Source: Phalacrocorax aristotelis
Taxonomy: Eukaryota > Chordata > Aves > Suliformes > Phalacrocoracidae
Assembly (NCBI RefSeq): GCF_949628215.1
Contig: NC_134283.1
Location: forward strand, 10,849,638-10,913,637
DNA: 64,000 bases
Direction: 5' to 3'
Shown here: in pieces, positions 18,901-30,900 of the stretch
How positions within the stretch are numbered: position 1 is the stretch's first letter
Layout: every line of letters starts with the position of its first letter
Program-made: the position numbers and the translations under genes
The notes under the pieces: model-generated
Seen by the model: only the letters and a program-made list of their open reading frames with translations
Database searches by the model: none
Told to the model about the DNA's origin: nothing

Positions 18901-21900
18901 CCTGTCTATGCCCCTCCATTTTAAAAATTAATGCCACAAAACTGAAAAATAGCAGATGGCATGGAAGTAAACCTGACAGAATTCAAAGCAGTATCCACAA
19001 AGCAGGTGCCAGATAACTTCGTTGTGAACTAATGTACATAACATAATTTCATGATTATACAATATGCATTTTCTGGCCTATTAAATATACATTTTTTTCA
19101 CAGAATCCACAGAAAAAAAAAACCCAAACATAATTCCCTATCCACAGTCTCCTGTGGTAAAGTCCTGCAAAAGAATTACTTAGACAGTAATGGCTTTTTG
19201 CATTAATTTCCAAATGAAGCCCTTACTTTGGAAACTATCCTTTTTGCTCCTAAGAGTTGATATTTCTGTAGGCAGTCTTTTTTTCTTCACTGGAGTCAGC
19301 AGTATTTCTGGAAAATATAAGATGGACCCCAGTACAAATGTCAGTAAGTAATAACTGTTTAATTTTCAAAATGCCTCCTTTAAACCAGAAAAATATAGGA
19401 TGCGCTTTTATTTAATTCATTAAGAATTATAAACCTCTTATATCCGTAAGTATGTAATATTAGAATGAAATGACCTTGTTATGATGTCATGCATCCATTC
19501 ACACTTACTGCAACTTAATACATTCACTTCTATCAGTACTTGACTAACTCTGGCAAACAGGACAGTCTCACCATAGCCTATGAAGAGGTTATTATCACTA
19601 CTGCCAAGAAATACACAAGATCCTCAGAACAAAAGTGGCTAGTTCTGCTCCCACTTAGTACAAATCATTCGTAAATCAAATTAAATGAGTGAGTTTACCA
19701 AAGCAGGACAATCAGAATCAGACCAAATAAGTTCAGAATTTTAAATATTATTTAAAACAATCGTTACAACTACTAAAAAAAATGCAATTACTCTCATAAG
19801 TTGTGTATCTGCTGTTGTTACAAACAGCCAATTTGCGAAGTTCCTTTTTATATCTTTCTTCAGCTTCCAGAATGACTTTGTGTCGGTCACACTGGAATGG
19901 ACAACTTTGCAACACCTTGGTAAAAGTTTTACTATTGAAGGGCAGTCCTCCTGCTCTACAACCTGGAAAAAAGAAATAGGATAGTGTAGAAACAGCAAGC
20001 ACAAATGCTAAAGAAGCCATCAAAAAGTCCAGTGTTTTATTTTGCTCACTATAATCTACAGTTTGACCTCCAGTTTTCCATATACACATCTCAAAAGAGG
20101 TTACACTTTTGTGTATTTTCTTGAAAATAGTTGCTTATTGTTTTGTACTTGCTCTCTTTAAAAAAACAAAGTCTTTTCAACATGACCTATGGGATCAGAA
20201 GTACTGAATGAGGCACGGATCCTCTACAGAAGTAAAAATATTAGTGGGATGGGAAGAAGGGAGCCTCAGTTTCCTTTGCACATTCATCCAGGAGCCAAAA
20301 TACAAAAGATGTCTTTGCTATACATTGAAACTTTCTCTGTGTTGTAACAGTTATCTATATTAACCTGAATAAATGATAAGCCTAGTTTAGGTATCAATTT
20401 CCTCACAGGAAGCCTTCCTTTTCATTTTTGAGGATGCTCCTAGGGTAATTTATGGTTTAGTTCTTCTTGGAAGTTGTCACATTTCATTACATCAGCTGAA
20501 GAACTTCTGCACTGTGAGGAATTACAAGAAGGGCACTGGCACATATCTGTGATATTGCAGCCTAAGATAAAGCAGTGCTAAAGCTCAGGTTGAATTTAGT
20601 TTGAAACTTAGGCTCATATGCCTAAATGATGTTCAAAGGTGGGTTATGGGCTGTCCTTTTTTTCGGCTTTTGGTGGGGTTTGTTTTGGTTTTTTTTTTTT
20701 TTTTTGTAATAAAGAGACGCAGGCTTGATTACAAAATCCACTTATAAACCCTGAGTACCAGCAGCATTCTTACAACCTACTGACAGACCACCCTCGGGAA
20801 GTAGAAGATGGGATAACTGAAGGCTGCAGTCATGGATTACTATAAAACTGACTGCCTGTACTTAATAGTAAACAGAAGGACTGCAGAAGAATTAGGAAGT
20901 TTAGTGGGGAAACATGTGAGGGAACTGAGCAGGGCTTCATGTTTTTCCTCCCTCTTTCTGATCAGAGAAAGGAGAAAAACACCTGCTCTTAAGTATTCTT
21001 GTAAGTAGTGTGTAATCTTTTAAAATGTTGTATATTCTGTTCGTTAGTAAATCCACAATAAGAAAAGATACATAGACCAAAACTGGAATATGTAAGCTTT
21101 ATTTCAATATTAATGTTTTAGGGCCAGAAAAAGGAAGCTGTTAAGAATTACATCCTAGGTAATCGAATAGATGTGTTAAAATTTCTGTAATGTCAGTTCA
21201 CTTACTGCATTTCTGGCTCTCTAAGGCTTCTTTTATGGACTCAGGAAAGAAAGACCTAAAATAATATTTACCTGAACACCTTAAATCTGCCATTTGATGG
21301 GATGCAGATGTAGTTGAAGTACTTTTTTCCTCCTTGGTTATCTCTGAGTAGAATGAATGGTGATCTAAATTAGGAAGGAAAAAACCTGCTAAGGACGTGC
21401 AACCTCTCCTTTGCCGTGGTAATCATGCATCAGCACATCTGTATTCAATTGTATTTTCTATTTGTAGATTATTAAAGTTTAATTTATATAACTGCAGAAA
21501 ATGCAAATGAAATTCCTGAAGCTAAATGGATTGCATATACATTTTTGTAAATCCAGAATTGTTACATTTGATGCAGTGTTTTTTCATCACTCTCAAAGCA
21601 TATTACTTCAACATGAACACAGCAAAATAACCTTGTAAACTTAAGTTGCTTAACTAAGCCCTATAAACTTTATTTCTATTTGGAATCAGTGCTGAAAAAT
21701 ATGATGTACTGGAATAATAATTATTCTCCATCTAAATAGGCATAACCTGGAGATCTGCTCGGCCACCTGTAAAGCTACCATTCTGGCAAATACTAACCTA
21801 ATGAATAATTACACATTTTATAAATTAACAGGAAACTAAATTATGAATAAACATTTGATTGAACAGATCCCAATTCTGAAATAAGTATATCAGACTAAGA

Positions 21901-24900
21901 TGATTAATGCAAATCTGAAAAACATTTATCTTAAACACACACTCAACACGTAGGAATAGCTTCAGGCAAGTGTCACTCTCTCAGGTAGATTCCATCCCCA
22001 GTCATACAAACATGGAACAAAAACAGCATCCTTACCCATTTTCTATTAGTAGCTTTCATTGTTCAGCATGGATTGCATTCAAACTAAACTTAAAACATTT
22101 ATCTGTGAAACATTCCTTTGAATAGTTAAAATCAATTAAAAAAAGAAAGCTAAAATATGTATTAGAAGGGTAGAATAAATATTCTCCTTGTAAAATTGTA
22201 TACAACATAAAATTCCAAAACTATGCAGTTAAACAATATTATACATAATATACTCTGTCATCTAATGATACATAACATTTTGATAAAAAGTAGTGAGAAA
22301 AGTACACAAAACTAATTAAAACCTCATTAAGAAAAAAATTATTTAAGAACGGAATATGTTTAGCTTTTTGTACCTGATGTGCATGTTTGTTTTGTTTTTT
22401 TAACAGTCTCTGCTGGTTGTTTAAATAAGTCTTCGCTGTGAAGATCAAAACGTGAACAAATTTAAAAAATAATCAAACTTCACAACATACATTTACCTGA
22501 AAATTAATATACACATTCCAAAGGCAAAACAAAAACCACATTAAATGTATAAAAGATAAAACTCTAAAAAGTTTATTCTAATTATCCCAAGTTACTGGGC
22601 TCATAGTATCCAGTGTATAATCTCTGTGTGTTAGAAATCTGTTTACCAGAGACTTCTGATTAGCATTCCTTGCAGTGCTGTTCAGCATGTCTGTTCCAGC
22701 ATTTGGAATGCTGGTTTCCAGAGTCATTTGCAGTTCCAGTTCATGTAAAGATTACTTAGCACACATAAAATTTCAGAGTCTTCAAAATACTGTAGCCTTC
22801 ACCAGATGTAGCAATTGCTCTAAAAGGTAATTTATTTTCTTCTTCTCTTACACTGAATAACTTTTTTTGCCACCAACATGCTCCTATGATACGGTATTGT
22901 TCTATGTCATTGCCTACTTCTGAATGCTGCAGGAGCAAGGAGCTGCATCCATGGTTATGCTTGGGTAACTCCTGTTTTCACAGAAATACATATGCAAGGA
23001 GAGAGCTCCTCCCCCCCCCCCCCAAAAAAAGAAATTAATTTCTTAATAGTTTTGTGGTTCAGAGGTCAGAACAGCAAATAAAGAAGCTATATGAAATTAT
23101 GCTAATTAGTAGCAAAGCAAAATTTACCTGAACGTACCATGGAAAATATCCTAGGCTCTTGATAATTTCTGTGATAGTTGCAAAGTTAAAATATAGTGCA
23201 TGCAAGGAAATTGCATAGGAGCAGGATGCAGTCAGCCACACAAAAAAAGCTCAATTAAAAATGTGGAACTCAAAAAAAGGACAAATGTAGTTTTGTTGAT
23301 ACTCTCTCATTGCCTGTCTTGAGGGATATTCCAGATATAAATTCAAGATAATGGAATCTGCGTTTATCCTTGCAAGCTGCCTATAATTAGTTTTTTGTTT
23401 ATCAATAGGAAAGATAACCATAAGAAGCAAAAGACAAAGAGGAAAATAAGTATTTGTGTAAAAGCAATGAGCAAGAGAACAGTGAATGACTAAACAAGGC
23501 TGTATCTTGCTGCACCTCAAGTACTGTGTTCAGTTTTGGGCCCCTCACTACAGGAAGGACATCGAGGTGCTGGAGCGTGTCCAAAGAAGGGCAACAAAGT
23601 TGGTGAAGGGTCTAGAGAATAAGTCCTGTGAGGAGCGGCTGAGGGAGCTGGGGTTGTTTAGTCTGGAGAAGAGGAGGCTGAGGGGAGACCTTATCGCTCT
23701 CTACAACTACCTGAAAGGAGGTTGTAGCAAGGCAGGGGTCGGACTCTTCTCCCTAGTAACAAGCGATAGGACGAGAGGAAATGGCCTCAAGCTGTGCCAG
23801 GGGAAGTTTAGGTTGGATATTAGGAAAAACTTCTTCACCAAAAGGGTTGTCAGGCATTGGAACAGGCTGCCCAGGGAGGTGGTGGAGTCTCCATCCCTGG
23901 AGGTATTTAAAAGAAGGGTAGACGTGGTGCTTGAGGATACGGTTTAGTGGTAGACTTGGCTGTGATAGGTTGGACTCGATGATCTTAAGGGTCTTTTCCA
24001 ACCTTAACGATTCTATGATTCTATGATCTTTCCCTTCCTAATCAGGGAAGCAATTGAATACAAAGGGAGAAAAGCAGCAAGAGCTTTTTTCCCTAGTTTT
24101 TAGGCACTCCAATTTCAATTTTCGCAAAGCAGTTCTCTAAGTGCTGTTTTCCTAGTAATAGTGTATTACAGAAATCTTTCTGGTTTCGTCCAAGCCAATA
24201 GGTCAAATCTTGATCTACTGAATCGGTGAGAGTTTTGAGGCAAAAACTATGGACATGTTTTCATCACTGTCATGAAGGCATTAGAATATGGCCTCTAACA
24301 GGCTCTCCATACAATCCGTCAGAAGCCTGCCATTCAGAGAAAAAGATCAGAAGCTTTTATTACTACAACGTCTATAATCTTTGATCTGTGATGTCAAAAA
24401 CATTTCCACAGAATATCCTTCAGTGAGCCACCAAAAGGCTACGCCTTTTCACTAAGAGAAGAGAACATTGTTTGTAACAGATAATTTAAAAGGCTGACAT
24501 TCACTTTGGAAATTACTAAAGAAAAGCAACTTAGTATTTCTGATTAGGTGTCAGATACTTACCTTACTTGAAGAACAGACTGATTTTTTACAAAGGCAGT
24601 TTTTTCATTTATACTGTGACTTCGAAGTACACTGTCTGTTTGCAGTTCATTAACTGAACATGGAATACTACTCTGTTCACTTTGTCTAGTAGAAGCATTT
24701 ACTGGATCCATAGTGTTCAATATTTCATTTTTCGATGGAGAAGAAATCACAGATGGAGCAAGAACCTGATCATCCATCTTAGAGGTCAGCTGTGGACAAT
24801 GTACTTTATGTACTCTTTCTATGTAAGTTTTTGGATCAGCAGGATTCACTTTACGGTGTTTTGATGCTTCAATATTGGTTTCTGAAGATCTGTCTACAAA

Positions 24901-27900
24901 TACTCTTCCCTGTGCTCTTTCCTGCATTGAAAAATAGTAGTTAGCAACTATACCAGCTCTATGAAACTATTAAATAAATCCAGTAACAATATTAACTAGG
25001 ACAGACCAGTCTAACTCTGATGGTAAAGCAAATTCCAGAGAAGCTTCAAAAACCCCTGATTGAGTTGAGAACCAAAAAGACAGCAGTGCTGCTGAAGGTG
25101 ATGCTGAAGGGGTGATAGTGATAGTTCCAGGCTGAAGCAATGGATTTGCTAACAGAATCATAGAACTGTTTAGGTTGGAAAAGACTTCTAAGATCATCAA
25201 ATCCAACCACTATCCCAGCACTCCCAAGTCCACCACTAAACCATGTCCCTAAGCACCACATGCACACATCTTTTAAATTCCTCCAGGGATGGCAAATCAA
25301 CCACTTCCCTGGGCAGCCTGTTTCAACAACCCTTTACAAGGCACTTCTAGAAATGAAAAGATGTAATGAACTTAAGAGCCAGCTAAATAACTAAAGAACT
25401 TGTTGTTCCACACCTGAAGACACCAAGTAGTTATACAGGACAAGAAAAATATGAAACAACTTTATTTCAGTTGCTGTTCATATATCATCTATCCTGTCAT
25501 AGCTGTACAACCATGGGCATTTCATGCATGCAAATATTAAAATTATAGGTTCAAATGATTGGTAATTAAAAATAAATCAAACTCTTGTTTCTCCAATCGA
25601 AATTATCTCAATTTTGTAGAATACCTGGTTTTATAAGCTAAAATGCTTCATAAAAATGCAGATGCTTGCATTCTCTGATTGCCCTGCAGACTTCTAACTT
25701 CGTGTGATATACAGTAATGGTAAAAGTTGCAGGTTGTAGTTTCACACACATCCAATGTTTTCCCTACTTTTCTAGCTCACACTGAAATTATCTTAAGGGT
25801 TTACTTTCTATATCTACCTAAACTCTGGAAAGATTTGCTTTGTTTTGTCCTACTTTAGTAAATAGGCCAACCTTGTCATGTTCTTTTTCAATCAAGTTTA
25901 TTCTGTATAAAATTTCTTTTGCTTTCTTCCAGTAGTCTTGTAGACTTCTTTCTCTGACTTGCATGTCCAACTCTTCTGCATTGTTCATGTTTAATGAATT
26001 ATCATTTATTTTCAGGGACAATTGTTCAGCTTTATAAAATATAAAACAATATTTTAAATTTTCTTAATAACTTAATATGTATTTACTATATTTTAGTATG
26101 CTGAGGGACACCCCCAATAATTTAATGCAAGATATAACCTCCGAATAATAAATTTTATGTTACTTAATTTAAATTTACACATATTAATACACTTCAAAGA
26201 TAAACTGCAGTTACAAGAGGTGAGCTTGCAATTATAGTTACTATAAGCTGTTTACACAATGATAGTGTGCTCTAAAAAATTACTTTGTCATGGACTTAAT
26301 CCTAACTTTCTAGGTCCTTTACCAGTATGGGTCTCTACTTTTTTAAAAAAACAACTCCACATTAATAGATACTGAAAATCACCAGACTCCATCAATCTGA
26401 AACAAAACTCTCAGTTGTTTTCAGTACAAAAATGTAAATACATGCTTTTTACTAATTATCAATTGCATAATACTTTCCATGGTCTAGGGATTAAAGGACA
26501 AGGTGTCTTTCTGTTTCATTGGTAGTATTATACAGTTAATTTTAAAAAAATGTAAACAGCATATTTCAAAATACACCCTACTTTAAAAATAAAGATCAAG
26601 ATTTTTTAATATTGCAAAATAATTGCAGTCATGGCAATGTGGGGCTCGATTATTTATTGGTTTAGTCTCTATATACAATGGTACATACCCAGGATTAGAG
26701 TACTAACTGCGTGTTAAATGACAATGTTAGTATTTTGCACATAATTTGTAGATGGGAAAGCTTTTAAGAACTGGCCCTACAAATGCATGGTTTCACAAAT
26801 GCATTACTGAAACATTTTTGGAATTTTTACTTTTCTTTTTTCTGTCTAAATGCCATAATCAGTCCATGGGGTCAAATATGCAACTTTTCTGCAGAAAACA
26901 AGCATCTCTTGGAGTACACAGAATTACAAAGCTGCTACAGTTAAGATAATTTACAAAGTCAACAGATCTTAAAGATGAAAATAATCTTTGTAATTTATAA
27001 AGCAATAATAGTAAGCTTACTCATTTGTTTGCAGTTTTGCAGCACAAAAGTAGCAGCTCTGTTTAGTTCCTCATCCTGAGACTCGGTTAATACCTGAATC
27101 ATAAGTGGAAGACCATTGTTCTGGAGCAGTTCACACTGGTTTTCTTCTAAAACAGGACATTGTAAAGGAAAATAGATTGGTTTCAGCCTCATACACACTT
27201 AATCTTACAGTAATTTTCGAAACTAATACTAGTAACTTTCAGGGAAATTCTGAGAGATTTTCATTTTGGATCCAAGCATGCTGTAATGACCTACTACCCA
27301 GGTTGCAGCAGAAGCACTCTAGACCACACAGGATTATTTGACCATAGCTCAAAGTTCTTGTAAGAAAACTGAAGGAGGACTGAGACAAATTATATGACAG
27401 AGACTATATAAATACTTATACTATATTATATTGTATTAACTCATTTGATTGTCACCTAAAATATTTGGATTATGGCTTCTGTATTTCTTTTCCTCTGGTA
27501 TATACTCCTAAAGTATATACACTGCATTTATGTAAGCCTTGAGATGCAGAAATATCAAAAGCTTCAAGTTTAGAATTAGCAAAACTTTAATAAAATTAGT
27601 ATTTTAATCCACATCTAGCTAATCTGTTCCTCCTTGTTAACTATGTAATTATCACAGAATCACAGGTTGGAAGGGACCTCAGGGATCATCTAATCCGAGC
27701 TTTCTAAGAAGAGCACAGTCTAGACAAGATGGCCCAGCTCCCTGTCCAGCTGACTCTAAATTTTTTTATTGTGATCTCATTCGCAGTATATATTCATAAA
27801 AGTGACAGCTTTCTAAAAATAGTTCTCTGTTGTCTAAACTTGATAAAACAAAGGAATCAACAACAGATGAAATATTATTATTTTGTCAGTATTGATATTT

Positions 27901-30900
27901 TAAGAGAAACTCTTATTTTGTTGGTTTAATCATATTTGTGTTTGAAAGGCATTTTCCATTAAGCCTGGTTTCAGTTAATCAATCAGGATTTTTGAACATA
28001 ATCCCTTTCTCTTGCATTTCTGAACATACATTAAAAAAACCAATAGTATAAATAATGATCAGTATCTCACAACTTCCCATTCTGTTTGCTTGTACCACCA
28101 TAAAATACCAATTAAGTGTTACATTTCCACCAGATATGCTTGGGAAAGCCCTGAGTAACCTGGCAAAAACATCTCAGGGTTACCTACTGCTTATGTTGCT
28201 TCAAAAATAATACTGTTATATAGTTTTTTCAAAAATGAATAGCTACATGAACAGTGGACAGAAGCTGTATATATCAAGGGCCATTAAAATATAGCTCAAA
28301 AAGACTTACTTGGTATGTATGTATGTATGTAGTTTTCAGGTCTGGATGAATTTTACCCTGTAATACCTAAGCCCAGCTATGAATTCTTGCATAATAGTCT
28401 ACTTTTTCTAAGCCTTTAAAGATACTAGCTGCTAACAGGTTTTAAAATTTAAATATGGAACTTTATAGCAAACATTTTTTTTCTTACTATTAATATTACA
28501 TTATTTAATAGAACTTTCCCTCATGTTCCAGCCTTGATGAAATTACACCATTGAAATAGTTAATGTATCAGAATTTAGTAGAAACTGACGGAAAGGAAAA
28601 AGAAAAAACCTTACCACAAACTTCAGTACAGTGTCCAATTGTTAGAATAATACTAATTTTTTCTCCTATATCCAGAGTGTCGTTGGTCAGCAGCTTCAGT
28701 AGCTGTGACACAGTGTGATACTTTGCCAAGACAACACCCACGGCAGCTATTATGTTAAAAATAATTGGAAAAAAAATAAACTAGATAGTAAGTATACATA
28801 GGCATCATGCAAGTATAAAATGCTGCTTTTTTCAAGGGAACTCTACTGACTTCCAAAAGCCTTGGGCCTCCACAGTCCTTCCCTTCTCTCTCTTTCATTT
28901 TAACACATCAAATTACCACATTCCTCCTGGTGCAGTAATTCTGCCCATGCTATTCCCCATATCCCACACTGCCTTTTCTCCTGGATTGTGCTGTAGAGAG
29001 ATGTGGTAGATCCAACAAACAAGGGCTTTGCAATGGGCAAGTTTTGTAGACCTCTGCTGAGTTTCTCCACATCCTTTATCAGCTCCAGAACAGAGCAAGA
29101 AAGAGTGGAATAAGGTTTGACACACAGACTATCTGCCACAAAAAAGAGCTAGGAATGTTTCTCACAGAGGGTAACCTCGTCCTGAAACCAGGAATACCAC
29201 TGCTAGTACATACAGGCTGAAACCTAGTCCTGTCACATACAAACTTCTTCGAAACTAGGCTCAAAACTAGTGCAGGTATATGCTTTTAAACTTTTTTGAA
29301 CTTCCATTTGTGAGCACTTATGGCAGAAGTGTCAAATACAATAATCGTGGCCAACAGCACAGATGCATCAGGCTCACAGGTTTCTCAAAATCTTCTGATG
29401 GAACATACAAAGACCTCATTAGCCTAGCACTATCCAAGCCATAAATTAAGAGTAAAGATGTGTTATGCAGGCATACCACATTTGTTCAGCTCCGCACCTG
29501 AGTTTCTAAAGCCTTTTAAAGCTTACAAAGCTTATTAGCTTAGACATAGGCCTACAGAAACACAGCTCTAACTCCAGGATCCAAGATGACTGCCATGGCC
29601 AGTTCTCAGCTTTACTTACACAAAACTAGCTTTAGTATCGTACGTTTAGCTTTCAGTATGATTTAAATTTCACTATGTTTACTTTAGCAACACTGGGAAA
29701 GTAACCCACCTCAGGTGAACTGATTCATTCTCCATATACATGTTTGAATTTTTAAAGTCCCAGTACTAACTGGGATGCATGTAACTTGATTGCCTTCTAG
29801 CATCCGTTCATATCACTATTCCACCAAAACCAGACTTTAAAAATTGCATTTTAAAATTGTCATATATAAAAATGGTAGCAGCCTTTTCACTCACAGTCAT
29901 TGGCAATGCAGGCATCCAGAGTCTTTGTTACTACTACTGCAAGTTTTGTGCTTGAGTGACTCATACAGGAATTGTGCATAAGCTTGATGAGAACTTTAGC
30001 TAATGTGTCCAATCCTCCAACAGAAACAAAATATTTCTGCACATATGCTTTGTGAAAAAAAAGAAACAAAATGTGTCTTAAATAATACAAGTTGCAAATT
30101 GTTTTAGTGTTTTATCAAGTAGGCTCATCAATTTTTCTGCACAGGTAAATAAAGATGGTGGACTATAGTTTTCAGAGTTGGAAGAACAGCAAATGAATTT
30201 GTAGAGATTGACAAAAAGATATCAAACATTTAACTATCCAATTAAACTTACTTTTATGAAAAAAAACTATTTAAAGCTTGAGCAGCACTTACAGTTATTT
30301 GCAACTGTGAGACCAACAAATGAGCAAATAGGACGAACTATCTCAGGCTCTGTGCAACTTTCGAGCCACTCTTTGGCACATGGAAAAACTGAACAGCAAA
30401 TGTTTTGATTATCTTCTGGAAAAGTAAACACAAATTACTCCAAATCAAAATGCAATATGAAATTTCAGTTGAACAGTAAAAATGAAAGTAAACTGTTGTC
30501 GCTTTGGGGAAATACGTTAAACTTTTTTTTTCCCCCCAATTTGAACGGCAACACTTACCATTCTGAGGATTGTTAACACAGGCACAGAGGGTACTGCAGA
30601 CTGAAGACCACAGCTGGTAGCACTGATTAGTATTTTCATCTGACAGATTAATCTCAGATGTGGAAAGAGTTGTTCTGTTAAGAACGATGCAAACAAGTCC
30701 TAAATAGTCAAACAAATAGTCTATCATTTTTCTGTTTGAATTGCAACAGTTTTTTTACCTGAATAACTGTAGCAGAAGACCGATGCAGCCTGTATCTCTG
30801 ACATAGGTTTGCCCACTTTCTAAAAAGAACACATACAAGACTCCAAAACTACATGCAACTTGAGACAAAATCTTAATGTAAAGTTTAATTTACATATATA

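Noticed and set aside
19741-20089. Two minus-strand frames of 87 and 113 codons
   Set aside because: The 113-codon frame runs TERB1 exon 15 into intron on both sides; the 87-codon frame is a shadow. Only 19792-19962 is taken as exon.
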